In this document: positions 37,218 through 49,400 of the stretch, piece after piece
Layout of the letters: every line of letters begins with the position of its first letter
How positions within the stretch are numbered: position 1 is the stretch's first letter
NCBI RefSeq assembly: GCF_001625215.2
Contig: NC_030381.2
Coordinates: 41,848,689-41,912,688 of the forward strand
Length of the DNA: 64,000 nt
Reading direction: 5' to 3'
DNA from: Daucus carota subsp. sativus
Taxonomy: Eukaryota; Streptophyta; Magnoliopsida; Apiales; Apiaceae
Translations under genes and position numbers: made by a program
The notes under the pieces: model-generated
What the model was told of the DNA's origin: nothing
The model's database searches: none
Seen by the model: only the letters and a program-made list of their open reading frames with translations

Positions 37218-37562
37218 GGCCCTGTTTGGGAATTAGCGGTTAGCGGTTAGCTGTTAGCGGATTGAATTAGATGTTTTGACTAGCTGATTTAAATAGCTGT
37301 TTTGACTAGCGGATTGAATTAGCGATTTCTTGTAAAACTGTTTGGTAAATAGCTGTTTGATGAGCTTTTTGTGACACATACCCAAACCGCTAACCCAAAA
37401 AGCTCCTCAAACTAGCTTTTTGAAAATTAACTTTTTAAGCCCAAACCTCTATTTCAATCCACTAACTACCAAACACTAACATTAGCGAATTGAAATGGTC
37501 AAACCTCTAAAACACTCCAAACCTCTAATTTTAGCCTAAACCCCTAACTTCCAAACACCCCC
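37218..37562. mobile_element. PIF/Harbinger-like MITE with GGCCCTGTTTGG ends
   Basis: 345 bp element starting GGCCCTGTTTGGGAATTAGC and ending CTTCCAAACACCCCC, flanked by ATT (37215-37217, 37563-37565). The left part repeats TTAGCGGTTAGC and the right part has GCTAACCC / CTAACTACCAAACAC phrases. The superfamily is inferred from the three-base duplication and the GTTTGG ends. Confidence 0.8.
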
Positions 37563-37786
37563 ATTGTATAAATTTTTAGAATTTTCAAAATTTCAAAGAC
37601 ATGACCCCGATGACCGAGTACCTACGCCAGACAGTTTTCTTACCTGAACACGACACAATTGAAGATTGAATAGAGTGTTTGATGATTCCATTTCAAGTAT
37701 TTCAACTTTTGTACAATTTGAAATCTAGCGGTTTTGTTCCATATATTCTTACACCTGGAGTCGAATAAATATATACTATTAGATAA

Positions 37787-38362
37787 GGCCATTTCCAGCA
37801 GTGGTGATCCAAAAATCCAAATTTAGATCACCAACTGATCCAAATCCTAATCTAAATTTCTGATCCATTCCAGCAGTGTGATCCAAATTTTGATCCAAAT
37901 TATTATTTTCATATTATATTACATGAATATTATATTAAACTATTTATTCTTAAGTTTAATATTTAATAATTTGTAACTATTTATATTATAATTGTCAATT
38001 TTATTTTATGGATTTAATGTACTTTTATTTAAATTTTAATGAAATATTTTTTTCCATATTATTATAAGATATATTCTAAATATAATGTTATTAATTATTA
38101 ATTACATATTATATTAATTAGATAATTAAAATAGCACAAATCAATTTTATATTCAATTAATTGAAATTATACAAATAACAAAATCATTATTATATTATTA
38201 AACCAAGTGATCCAAATTTGGATCAGTGAACAGTGGTGATCCAAATTTGGATCAGTACTATTCACTGATCCAAATTTGGGGCAGGATTTGGATCACTGCT
38301 GCAGCAGAATTTGAGGTAATCTGCCCCAAATTTGGATCTTTGGATCACTGCTGGGTTTGCCC
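37787..38362. mobile_element. Tourist-like (PIF/Harbinger) MITE with CCAGCAGTG ends
   Basis: 576 bp element starting GGCCATTTCCAGCAGTGG and ending CACTGCTGGGTTTGCCC, flanked by TAA (37784-37786, 38363-38365). The subterminal parts are packed with GATCCAAATTTGGATC-type repeats, themselves palindromic. The centre is very AT-rich. It ends only 363 bp before the subtilase start codon and so sits in its promoter region. Confidence 0.88.
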
Positions 38363-38725
38363 TAACATTATTAAATATTAGTTGATCAGTAATAATTAAT
38401 AATAATTTTATACATAGGTAAATTATTTATTTTGAGTTCAATTCAGTCTAATATTTTTGATGAATAGAGAACGCGTGATATCATTCGTTAAAATTGATTC
38501 GGTTCAATACGTTCCATTGTAGTCCTGCTCGACAACCTTCACTTAATCTTTAATTAAATTAATAACTTGATTTAAGTATTTAACTAATAAAGATATTTAA
38601 AATATCCCAAAAAGACAACAATCCTCTTGAATAAACTACCCCACACCACCTATACACTCACACAACGTAACATATATGTATCTATATATTCACACTCTCA
38701 ACTTCCACTCTCTTCCCACTCTCCA

Positions 38726-41044
38726 ATGGCTTCTTTCTCCACCACTTCTTCACTTCTCCACCACTTGATCCTCGTATTAATCCTAGTCCCACTCGCATTC
38801 TCCGACCAAACACACAAGAGTTACATCTTCCGAGTTGACTATGATGCTAAGCCCTCTATTTTCCCCACCCATTTCCACTGGTACACATCCGAGTTCACCG
38901 ACCCGACCCGGATCCTCCACACATACGACACCGTTTTCCATGGCTTCTCCGCGTCTCTAACGCCTTCGCAAGCTGCGAGGACGCTGCAACACCCTTCTGT
39001 TCTCGCCTCTTTTGAGGACCGGCGCCGGCAGTTGCACACCACGCGCTCGCCGCAGTTTCTTGGGCTGAGGAACCAGAGGGGCTTATGGTCCGAGTCGGAT
39101 TACGGGTCGGATGTGATCATTGGGGTTTTCGATACGGGGATTTGGCCCGAGAGGCGGAGCTTCTCGGACCTCAATATTGGGCCTGTGCCCAAGAATTGGA
39201 AGGGGATTTGTCAAGTGGGTGTTAAGTTTAGTGCTAAGAATTGTAATAAAAAGATTATTGGGGCGAGATTTTTCTCGAAAGGGCACGAGGCTAATGAGGG
39301 ATTTGGGGGTTTGGGTGGGGGGATTAATGATACAATTGAGTATAAATCACCTAGGGATGCTGATGGTCATGGGACTCATACTGCTTCTACTGCTGCTGGG
39401 AGGTATGCGTTTAAGGCCAGTTTCGAAGGGTATGCGGCTGGCATTGCGAAAGGGGTGGCTCCGAAGGCGAGATTGGCGGTTTATAAGGTATGTTGGAAGA
39501 GTTCTGGTTGTTTTGATAGTGATATTTTAGCTGCTTTTGATGCTGCTGTTAATGATGGTGTGAATGTGATTAGTATTAGTATTGGTGGTGGGGATGGGAT
39601 ATCGTCGCCTTATTATCTTGATCCTATTGCGATTGGGTCGTTTGGGGCGGTGTCGAGGGGGGTGTTTGTTTCGTCGTCTGCAGGGAATGATGGGCCTAAT
39701 GGGATGTCGGTGACGAATGTGGCTCCGTGGATTATGACGGTGGGTGCGGGGACGATTGATAGGAATTTCCCAGCTGATGTAATTTTGGGGGATGGGAGGA
39801 AGATCAGCGGGGTTTCGTTGTATTCGGGGTTGCCAATTACGGGAAAGATGTATCCTTTGGTTTATCCTGGAAAATCGGGGGTTTTGTCGGCTTCGTTGTG
39901 TATGGAGAATTCGCTTGATCCTAGTGAAGTTAAGGGGAAGATTGTGATTTGTGATAGGGGGAATAATCCTAGGGTTGCGAAAGGGTTAGTTGTGAAGAAA
40001 GCTGGAGGGATTGGGATGATTTTAGCTAATGGGATTTCCAACGGTGAAGGTCTTGTTGGAGATGCTCATCTTCTTCCGGCTTGTGCTGTCGGTTCAGATG
40101 AAGGCGATTTTATCAAGGGGTATACTTCGGCTGCTGTGTTGCCAACTGCTAGTATTTCTTTTGGAGGCACGATAATTGGAATCAAGCCAGCTCCGGTTGT
40201 GGCTTCGTTTTCAGGGAGGGGGCCAAGCGGTATGAATCCAGAGATCTTGAAGCCTGATATAATTGCTCCCGGTGTTAACATTTTAGCCAGTTGGACTGAT
40301 GTTGTTGGTCCTACTGGCTTGGATTCTGATACTAGGAAGACAGAGTTCAATATTTTATCAGGAACTTCAATGTCATGTCCTCATGTTAGCGGGGCTGCTG
40401 CATTGCTTAAATCCGCACATCCGGATTGGAGTGCTGCAGCAATAAGATCTGCTATGATGACTACCGCGAATATTCTTAATAATATGTTGCATCCCATGAC
40501 TGATGAGGCCACTGGCAAGGCCAGCACACCTTATGATTTTGGTGCAGGGCATTTGAATCTTGATCGTGCAATGGATCCCGGACTTGTTTATGACGTGGTA
40601 AATAGCGATTATGTGAGCTTCTTGTGCGCTATTGGATACGGTCCAAAGACAATTCAGGTGATCACTCGATCACCTGTAAATTGCCCTATGAAGAAGCCCA
40701 TGGCAGAGAATTTGAATTATCCAAGCATTGCTGCTTCGTTTTCAAGCTCTTCAATGGGGGTTGCAAGCAAGACACTAATGAGGACTGTGACTAATGTGGG
40801 CGACGCTAATGCAGTTTACAAGGTGAAGGTGGACGCCCCCAAGGGAACGACGGTGGTTGTCAAACCAGGGAAGCTAGTTTTTACCGAAAGAATAAGAAAA
40901 TTGAATTACTTTGTTACGGTGAAAGTGGTGCGGAAGAATATAGTGATGGGTGATGCCGGTGCCTTGTTCGGGTCACTGTCGTGGATGGATGGAAAGCATG
41001 TGGTTCGAAGCCCCATCGTAGTGACTCAGATAGATCCCCTGTAA
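38726..41044 (+). CDS. SBT1.6: Subtilisin-like serine protease, SBT1.6/SLP2-type
   Basis: Secreted serine endopeptidase of the plant subtilase family (S8), acting in the cell wall or apoplast. It is intronless, 772 aa from the Met that begins MASFSTTSSLLHHLILVLIL, a clear signal peptide. An in-frame Met 33 codons upstream would put a non-signal extension in front and is unlikely. Propeptide (I9): about residues 31-105. Catalytic residues: Asp136 in GVFDTGIWPE, His215 in DADGHGTHTAST, Asn321 (oxyanion) in SSSAGNDGPN and Ser548 in LSGTSMSCPHVSGAAAL. A protease-associated domain is inserted at about 360-475 (GKIVICDRGNNPRVAKG). The C-terminal fibronectin-III-like domain starts near 660 (NLNYPSIA, RTVTNVGD). 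The run FDTGIWPERRSFSDLNIGP is very like Arabidopsis At4g34980 (SLP2), and the neighbours agree. All catalytic residues are present. Confidence 0.96.
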   Translation: MASFSTTSSLLHHLILVLILVPLAFSDQTHKSYIFRVDYDAKPSIFPTHFHWYTSEFTDPTRILHTYDTVFHGFSASLTPSQAARTLQHPSVLASFEDRRRQLHTTRSPQFLGLRNQRGLWSESDYGSDVIIGVFDTGIWPERRSFSDLNIGPVPKNWKGICQVGVKFSAKNCNKKIIGARFFSKGHEANEGFGGLGGGINDTIEYKSPRDADGHGTHTASTAAGRYAFKASFEGYAAGIAKGVAPKARLAVYKVCWKSSGCFDSDILAAFDAAVNDGVNVISISIGGGDGISSPYYLDPIAIGSFGAVSRGVFVSSSAGNDGPNGMSVTNVAPWIMTVGAGTIDRNFPADVILGDGRKISGVSLYSGLPITGKMYPLVYPGKSGVLSASLCMENSLDPSEVKGKIVICDRGNNPRVAKGLVVKKAGGIGMILANGISNGEGLVGDAHLLPACAVGSDEGDFIKGYTSAAVLPTASISFGGTIIGIKPAPVVASFSGRGPSGMNPEILKPDIIAPGVNILASWTDVVGPTGLDSDTRKTEFNILSGTSMSCPHVSGAAALLKSAHPDWSAAAIRSAMMTTANILNNMLHPMTDEATGKASTPYDFGAGHLNLDRAMDPGLVYDVVNSDYVSFLCAIGYGPKTIQVITRSPVNCPMKKPMAENLNYPSIAASFSSSSMGVASKTLMRTVTNVGDANAVYKVKVDAPKGTTVVVKPGKLVFTERIRKLNYFVTVKVVRKNIVMGDAGALFGSLSWMDGKHVVRSPIVVTQIDPL

Positions 41045-42838
41045 ATTAATGTCTTCAAATGTTGTTGTTCCACGGAGGAGAGTGAGTTTTGCAGGGAAAC
41101 AAAGTTGCAACCCTCAATTATACTCTCCCAGTAAGGTAGCATTAGCTTGCTGCAGCATTAGTAGTAGTTTTCTCAGTGTGTTATTTACTTGTCTTAAGTT
41201 TGGTAAAACCTTGCAACAGCTTGGAAAATAGTGGAAAAAATGTTAGATGTTGTATTGTAAACTTTGTAATAGTAGTGTGATGAGTGAGACATTGCATTTG
41301 TCATCTTCTTACTGGCTTATTCCATTATTAACGGGACCGAGATTGATGGAAATTGGCTTTAAAAAGACATTGAAATGAGTGAGACAAGAGAGGTGGTTGA
41401 TAATATCAGGACCCCATTATTCTCAAGTTGAAGGAGCAGATTGCTCAATAATTCCAAGTGGGGGGGATACGCTGTACTTTGTACATTTCAAGGACTATTA
41501 TTGGGATTCCTTGAACATGTTTATCTTTTTTTTCTGTAACAAATCTACTCCTGTTGTCTTTTTCTATTACTGTATTCCGAAATTTAACACAAATGATGTA
41601 AAAGGGAAAAGGCCAGAATGCTCGGTCTTGAGGCCCATTGGACTAGTGAGGGAGACTTGGCTTTATCACATATTTTTAACACTTTGAATGCCACTAGCAC
41701 ATATCGGCTTAGAGGAAAAAGCGCTCGACCGGAGAAATTTTAGAATGTATCAGTTTTTAATCGAATGGTGTTGCAGCTTTTTTTGTATACACAAAAATTT
41801 TCATCATATTAAGTTATCCTGCGAAAAAGTTTCACTGTTCTATAAGTATATTAAGTTTTTATAGAGATCATTGCAGTTTATAACCCTTAACTTTGGGTCA
41901 TTGGCAGATGAGTACCTATACTTTAAAATATGGGAGTTATAATGTATTCCAGTTTGTAATCTTTACATTCAAAATTCCCGTTAAAAGTTAGATATGAAGT
42001 GTAGTTTAAGGGCATCTTCATACTTGCATAATATAATTTTTGATTTTTACCAAAAATATATATATACTTATTCGATTTTATATTTAAAAAACCCGTCTAA
42101 TTTGAGATGGAGGAAGGGTAGAACAACGTGTAATAAGATAATAGGCCCTAATCAATATTGAGGAAGGGTACAACGACGTAGGGCTAATCAATATGACTTA
42201 TGACAGGTTCACTAAACCCCTCAATATGATCATGCATTACAAATATTATGACTATGAAAATGTGAATATAAGTTTACGAGAGCATGTTTGATATATATGA
42301 TGAAAAATCTACAGCAACAGCCAACAAGTGAAGTTGATGATATTAATGAAATATCAACAGAGACTGCATATGACAAATTAATGAGTTAGAAAAACATCAA
42401 AAGAACGCAGGAGTGATGAAAGGTCAAAATCTGCGACACTCATGCTCCGAGTTGCAAAATAACTACCCAACAAGGTGAAAAATAAAAGGCAAAAGACTCG
42501 ACTGAGAGAAAGAGCAAGAAGAAAGTGATGACTGAATAAGAGTCCGGTGAAACAGACACTGATGGTGATGGTGAAATTGACATGAGAAGATCATCAATTA
42601 TGTTTGTTAAATCTTTAGGAATGGCAAACTTGGAAGAAAAATATTTAGTAAAAGGCCATCCCCAGAAAAGTGATGAGAAGAAGAGTGAAAAATGCAAATA
42701 CAATCATCAGGTTGGACAAGGTTAAGGTTAATTATTTTAACTATGGTGTATCTGCGCATTTTACTAGCGAGTGAAATAAATCATGGATCAAAGTCCAAAG
42801 AGGTCATAAGATTATTTATTATGTAGGCACTTGCTCAA

Positions 42839-43118
42839 ATGAGAACTTTCTTAAAATGAGAATCGTGAGAATTTTTTTAATTTATCAAAATCTAATTTAT
42901 TTGAAGGGCCCCGTCAGGAGCACCTTCACAAAAAATGTATATCATTAAGGTCTCCACCTAGCTAGTCAAAAAAAAAAAACCCGCTGATGATGTGGCAATG
43001 GACTTTTTTTTGATTTTTTTTTTACTAGCTAGGGAGAGACTACTTTTATATACATTTTTTATATTGAGTTCCCACTAGTTTGATATTTAGATTAGACATA
43101 AATTAAGGAAGTTCTCAT
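42839..43118. mobile_element. Foldback element
   Basis: The outer arms ATGAGAACTTTCTTA and TAAGGAAGTTCTCAT are inverted, and inside them CACCTAGCTAGTCAAAA faces TTTTACTAGCTAGGGAGAG. About 280 bp. The structure suggests a MITE, but no target duplication could be fixed. Confidence 0.55.
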
Positions 43119-43564
43119 GATTCTCGAGGATTTTGCTGATTACCTTTTGATCTCCTCCTGATGATTCCTCTGGGGTTTTGATATGAAGAGGTAAAATTGA
43201 AGAAGGTAAATGTAAAAGCGGTCGTTTACCCTTTCATTGACCTTTTTTTATTGTTCAATTAAAAAAAAAAATTATTAAAATGTAAAACTCCAAAAAATCA
43301 CAGAATTTGAAAGAAGGCCGGTGAGATATGCCATGTCACCCTTCCAAGAACCTCTTTTATATAAATATAATATAAAAGGTTACTCCTATATTAAAACACG
43401 GTCCTAAACTTATTATTCCGAATATTTAACATTTGTGACGAAGTAGCACAATCCCATTTTTTATGTCGACTTATTGTTATGTCGATGTGTTGAGGTATGT
43501 CTTAACAGAAAGGATAAAATAAAATACAGACAGGAATATATCCTTAACTTGTTCGCGTCCATAA

Positions 43565-43588
43565 ACGTGTCTTCCACTGTCACGCGTC
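43565..43588 (+). promoter_or_regulatory. ABRE-like motif with CE3-like partner upstream of the ERD7-like gene
   Basis: ACGTGTC (43565-43571) is an ABA-response element core, and ACGCGTC (43582-43588) matches the CE3-type coupling element. They lie about 90-110 bp before the TATA box. ABRE plus a coupling element is the classical arrangement for ABA and drought induction, which fits a dehydration-associated gene. Function is inferred from motif and position. Confidence 0.5.
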
Positions 43589-43672
43589 TTCTTCTCAACT
43601 CGCCACATGCACTTCCTCCCGCCTTTTTTAACCGACACGCTCATCCACTTACCTTAAACCCTAAGCTTTCCT

Positions 43673-43681
43673 TATATAAAA
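43673..43681 (+). promoter_or_regulatory. TATA box of the ERD7-like gene
   Basis: TATATAAAA ends 98 bp before the start codon, a close match to the plant TATA consensus in a typical position. The leader that follows is CA-rich, as is common in plants. Confidence 0.7.
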
Positions 43682-43779
43682 ACCTTAAAACCCCTCTCTA
43701 GATCTTCATATCTACACACTCTAACCAATACACACATATTTAATTAATCAAATTACAATCTTCACATACGCACAACACC

Positions 43780-46487
43780 ATGTCTTCTTTGTACCCGTCT
43801 ATAGACTCTCAAGAAGTTGCCGAAAAACTGTTCCCGGAAACCGATTCCGACGTCCCCATTCATCGCGATTCCGGCGAGAACCCGCCGGCGTTTGAGTCGT
43901 CAGAGGAGATTCTGATTAAAATCCCCGGTGCGATTGTTCATTTGATTGATAAGAAGCGGAGTGTTCAACTTGCCTCTGGTGAATTAAACATTGTCAGGCT
44001 TCGACAGGGTGATAATGTCGTAGCGGTTCTTGCTAGGGTCGGAGATGAAGTTCAGTGGCCGTTGGCGAAGGATGAGCCGGCGGTTAAGCTTAATGGGTCC
44101 CACTACTTCTTTTCTCTTAGGGTTCCTGAGGAGGAGAAGGGAGATGGGGAGGAGTTGTTGAATTACGGGCTGAGTATTGCGGCGAAAGGGCAGGAGGATT
44201 TGTTGAGAGAATTCGATGGGATTTTGGAGAGTTGTAGTGCGTTTTCTGTGAAGGAAGTGAAGGGGGAAGTGGTTTGGGGGGAATTGGGGAATGAGGTGTC
44301 TCCGGGGGAGATGGCGGTGGATGGGGTGAAGAAGGAGGAGATGGAGAGGAATTCGGGGGCGTTTTGGACTGCGTTGGCTCCGAATGTGGAGGACTATAGT
44401 GGGAGTGTGGCGAGGATGATTGCGGCAGGGTCAGGGCAAGTGATTAAGGGGATTTTGTGGTGTGGGGATTTGACTGTTGGTGGGATGAAGTGGGGTGATG
44501 AGTATTGTAGGAAGAGGATGGGGCCGAGGTCCGATTCCGATATTAGTCCACAGACATTGAGGAGGATGAAAAGGTTTGGAATTTTCTGATTTTGTTTAAT
44601 TAAATTTTGTTGTTGATTATGTGTTTGTGCATTGTGATTGTTGATTCTTGATGCAGTAAAAATGTGATATGCTGATTTGGTTAACTAATGGCAGTTTTTA
44701 TGTGTTGTGAAATGTGATAAGAGAAACTCTGTGTTTATTGGGGTCATTAATATTGAATTTAAGTATAGGTATGACTTATGATCAAGCGGTTAGATAAATG
44801 AATAAATGCAAGTAGAATTTGTTTAAGTAAGATTGAAACTAATTAGCCTAATTATTGACTATTTATGTCATGGACTGCTGTCTACATGTATATGAATGCT
44901 CTGTCTCATTAGGTTATATCAATAATTTCCAGCTTCATCGAAATGTTCATTGCCATTGTTCATAGTAGTTGAATTTGTCTCTGATTTTTGTAAGAACATG
45001 GTCACTTGATTGGACTGGAATTTGAAGAGATTATCCTTTCTCTGGTCAAACACTTCACTGGTCAGTTTCACGTGTTTGTTAATGGTTGTTATATAGAACA
45101 TATGATGTGGATTTTATGTTTATTAACTCATCAAAGTGATCATGCTTTCTTATAGCAAAGATCTCTGGGGAAACCACTAAAAAAAGATTGAACGTTATTA
45201 TTAATTTATGATCCAAAAATTGGTTGATAGATGAAGATAAGCATTGTAATGTTCTCTTTGTTCTCTATATGGCTGGGAGTCCTGGGACTTGTTAGACTAA
45301 AGGTAGCTATTTACTAATATGTGATGGTCTAGATAAATGTGTATGGTCTGTCTTCTTAGGTTATCAGTGATCCTGATGTCTAACTTGATTGCAATATTCT
45401 TAGCAAGTTAGCATTTAACTTGCTCTCTAATATTTGTATATTCATGGAGCCTTTTTGGAACTGGAGAATGGAGCCAATTAACTGAATTTTGTAGTTTCCT
45501 AATCAGGGTCAAGAAATTGACAAAGATGTCGGAAGATGTGGCGACTGCACTTCTTTCTGGAGCAGTAAAAGTCTCAGGGTTCTTTACGAGTCCAATTGTC
45601 AACTCCAAACTTGGCAAGAAGTTCTTCAACCTCCTCCCTGGGGAAATTGTGCTTGCCTCATTGGATGGATTTAGTATGTTAAACAATCTCTTTGTCTGTT
45701 CTATTTCAGAATGTTATGTCTATGTAGCGAGTCAATTATAAATTTATTCTAAGGTTTTATGCTGAGGCTGGGTAGATTCTGCAATAAACTTTAGTCCTTT
45801 TCACTTATGGTATATCATATTTTTCTTGATGTGCAATGCAGATAAGGTATTTGATGCTGTTGAAGTAGCTGGAAGAAATGTGATGTCCACAACTTCAGTT
45901 GTTACAACCGGGCTCGTTACTGATAGGTATGCATTTAACTTTTTCCTCGGTCCAGATACAGTAATGCTCAAAATGTGATGTATTACTCATTCTGGTTTTT
46001 TCTTGTTTTTCATAACTGTTAATACATACACTGGGCGTCAGTTTTAATTCAATTATCATGTACCCGTTATGTGGGTATGCATTCCCCGAGTGCAGCATGC
46101 AAAAGGTAAAGGGGTGAAAAGAGAAGGATCACATAAAAATTTGTCAAAGCTTCTCATGTGTGGCTATTTTCATTGTTGGATTGAAAAGACTATTTCTGTA
46201 TAATACATTGCATTTCTACTACACTGAAATCGGGTATTTAGACAAATTCTAAAACTTAGAATGAGTAACGAATGTGTTCTATATGCGACAGGTACGGAGA
46301 TGAAGCCGCAAAGGTTACGAGTGAAGGACTAGATGCTGCAGGGCATGCAATCGGGACGGCTTGGGCGGTGTTCAAGATCAGAAAAGCTCTCAACCCCAAA
46401 AGTTTCATGAATCCAACTAATCTAGCTAAAGCTGCTGCTCGGGCCAATTCTAGTGACTTACAAGCTAAATATAAGAAATCAACCTAG
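43780..46487 (+). CDS. Senescence/dehydration-associated protein, ERD7-like
   Basis: Plant senescence-domain protein (Pfam PF06911) related to ERD7 and At4g35985. Members are induced by drought, cold and ageing, and some bind membrane lipids or lipid droplets. Four exons: 43780-44573, 45507-45673, 45842-45926 and 46292-46487; 1242 nt, 413 aa, with consistent phases. The N-terminus MSSLYPSIDSQEVAEKLFPE is typical. The first domain contains EEILIKIPGAIVHLIDKKRS and VQWPLAKDEPAVKL. The senescence domain begins near residue 200 (AARMIAAGSGQVIKGILWCG is the nearby form SVARMIAAGSGQVIKGILW), followed by RRMKRVKKLTKMSEDVA, GAVKVSGFFTSPI and GRNVMSTTSVVTTGLVTDRY, and ends AARANSSDLQAKYKKST. ABRE-like motifs in the promoter agree with stress induction. 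The family is certain; the exact paralogue is not. Confidence 0.95.
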
Positions 46488-49400
46488 ATGTTGTATTCTG
46501 TCTACCCTTCAGTTTGTTGCAAAGATGTTGTAGTCTGTTTCTTGTATGATAACTTTTCGTATTGTAGGTCTCGTGGGCTTTTGCAGTATGTTCCAAACCG
46601 AGTTTGTTAATGCTGGTGGGCTTTTTAGCCATTGTTCGTGTGGGCTATTTTTGAAAGAAATAGGTGAATATATATTTTCTGAGGAAACGAATAATAAAAA
46701 TTAAAAATAATAAACCTGTTAAATATTTACCTCACAAAATAATATACAAATATGATTTTTTTCTCAAAATAAATATTAGGTCTAAACAAGTTTAGTTAAA
46801 GAGGGCTTCATATATTAAGCCTGGTCGTTTTCTTTCCACTCTTGCAACATATTTTCTTTTCGTCAAAATTCCTTCCATATTTTTAATCTTATGCAGTGTA
46901 GTGGAATAATTTCAGGACATAATTAACAATTTTTTGTTTAGGTTTCTAGAAGGTGTACGAATTAGATAACTCTAGTAATGAGAGAGGTAAAACAAATGCG
47001 GATAAAATAATAAAACAAAGTGCTATAACCTATAAGCTTGAACTGGACCATAAAAAACTCAGTTACATTTCCTTACAAGTATTTCAGACAAATATTTATC
47101 CTACCTGCCCTGCACGTAAAATTGTCTCAGCTACCTACCTGCTCCATAAAAATATATATATGCTCCTCTCTGAATGATTAGGAAATATTTATTATAGTAA
47201 AAAAATTGCCCAAATATACAAAATGATTGTTGACTCACCTGTAATTGGGGAAATTAGTTACACATCTTCTTCCAGTTTACGCTAATCTATCTTGATTATT
47301 CAATTGTTCTTACTTGTGATAACTAGGAAAGAACATGCCAGATTTTCCGAAATTTTAGTGGCCTACTAGAACACCTTCATCTGTATGTCTTTCTATACTT
47401 GGAAGCTTAGACTTGTTTTATACTGGTAGATTTTGTTACTTGTTATGAATTTAGTTGCAAATTTTGACACTTACCTAAATCACTTCTATGCGACTTCATC
47501 AAGTACTCTTATCATCTTTTATGGTTAACCATCTTTTTCCTAAGATTAGTAGAAACATCCATTAAGTTGTATATAAATCTGCGTGTATAACAAATCTCAT
47601 TAATTTTGGGTTATGCTAACTATCCAAAAAAAAATTCTTAGATTTTTTTATCAAATAATGTAGCATGAAAAATTGTGATGGAATGATTGATGTATATAAA
47701 TTATAAAAGAAAGTTTTATTATTATTGAAGTGAATGCAGCCAATCAGATTTTGATACATTATTGCAAAAAAAAGTTTGAGATAATTTTTTGGATACTTAT
47801 TATTTCCCTTAATTTACCATTCCCTAAAAAAAAGATTTTACAGACGACCGTTTTGTTTATATATCTTTTTTTTTTAAATAGGCCACTCATATTCTAAAAA
47901 AGAAGAAGAGGCAAGTTATTTATATTTTTATAATATTATTGTTGACAGAAGGGGTAGAAAGGTTGTTTCGCAAAAGTTGCAATATTCATAAATTTGGTTG
48001 ATGTTATACTGATGTGTGAGAAATTGAGATGAGAGAATAAGAAAGTGCACTGTATTAAGTAATAATTAAAGGTTGGCATGTCTATTCATGTGTCCAGAAG
48101 ATTGGATCTAGAAGGAAAAACTTCAACACTGCTTGGGATCATGCATGTGATGTAACATTGTATGGTAGAGAACCAATAATTCTCCTCTGGAAAGTGAAGG
48201 CCAGATGAACAAGAACCAGGTGGATCACCATTTTATTCCTTCATTAATTTCCGAAATATATGCTCAATTTAACTTGCTTCTTCTTATTTTTATTTAGTAT
48301 TACCTAATTTATTATTAAATATTGTATGTCAGATTGATGTCTGTATTTATCATTTATGTCCAACATTCTTGTGTTCTAATAAAGTTAAAACAGCCTAATC
48401 TCAAATGAAGAAGTCTAACAAATATTTTAAGCTAATTTATCCTTCCGCTAATTATTTTTATTAAATTTTTTCAAGGAATTATTATTATAGTGCATATTTT
48501 ACTAAAAATATGATATTTTATAGAGAGAAAGAATTCTGAAACGGGGAGGAGATGTGTTGACTCTCAAATTAAAACTAATTAATTTCTGATCTAAAGCTAA
48601 GTAACTGGTAGCTTTATAGACAAAATCTATCAAGTGAGAAAAGGATATGGTGAGTGGGGATAATAAAATCTGATGTGAAAGTTTTTAAATGGGTAATATC
48701 TCTACCTAACACCTTTAAAAAGAAGAAACAAACAAAAGTGACAACTTTCTTCTTATTTTAAGAGTGAAGAGCCACTATATATATATTTTGTGCATATAAA
48801 TATATGGGTCCTTCTCCTTATATAAATAATTATTTTTTATATAATTACAAAACTTTTCTTGATGAAACTTTTATAGACATTAAGAGTTATTATTATTAAA
48901 AAACTAGAATCAACTAAATCTTTTAATATAATTATAAAATAATTACTAGTATTTCTAATGAAGATATGGGAAAGTCCGATAAAAATATTACTAATTCTTG
49001 CTTAAGGTCTCAACATAAACATACGTTGAAGTATTCTGCATTTTCGGTGGAATTGTAGCCAACTAGCCATGACCTCCTTCGGTTTCAGAATTCGGAAACC
49101 GATCTTATGGGATTTTTTTTCTTCTGATCCGCGTCCAGAACGGTAAATACATCCGTAGATATTCATCTTCTGTAAAATAATTATTATAATATAATTTTTA
49201 ATTTTTAACTTTTAATTAAACTTATTGTAATAAGTCATAATATAATTTTATTTTTAATTTTATAAAAAATTTAAGAAATTAAATTAAGAATTATTTTTAG
49301 TAAAAAAGATATGAACAAATTTATTATAGTTAAATTATATTAAGTATGAAATGATTTAGTAGATAAAATGAAGGACTTGCTTTTTTTTTTTTTACAAAAA

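Larger units (their letters stand above)
29980..38725. other. Intergenic region between the ADF and subtilase genes
   Basis: About 8.7 kb of AT-rich DNA with no recognisable gene. It holds MITEs at 31852, 34122, 36446, 37218 and 37787. The interval 30300-31840 and 32200-34100 shows no structure I could name. A segment at 35560-35830 is less AT-rich and contains two imperfect copies of an AGAAAT...ACCCGTTTG...GATCTAAG unit; it may be a decayed gene fragment. The subtilase 5' leader probably starts shortly before 38726. Confidence 0.55.
41045..43779. other. Intergenic region between the subtilase and ERD7-like genes
   Basis: 2.7 kb. The first part should be subtilase 3' UTR. A foldback repeat lies at 42839-43118. 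The ERD7-like promoter at the right end carries an ABRE-like ACGTGTC at 43565, an ACGCGTC at 43582 and a TATA box at 43673. No additional gene was found. Confidence 0.55.

Noticed and set aside
38627..38725. 33-codon N-terminal extension of the subtilase from an upstream in-frame ATG
   Set aside because: The second Met at 38726 directly starts a good signal peptide; the extension would hide it and is not part of the family.
40066..40350. 94-codon minus-strand frame inside the subtilase
   Set aside because: Shadow frame inside a conserved single-exon gene.
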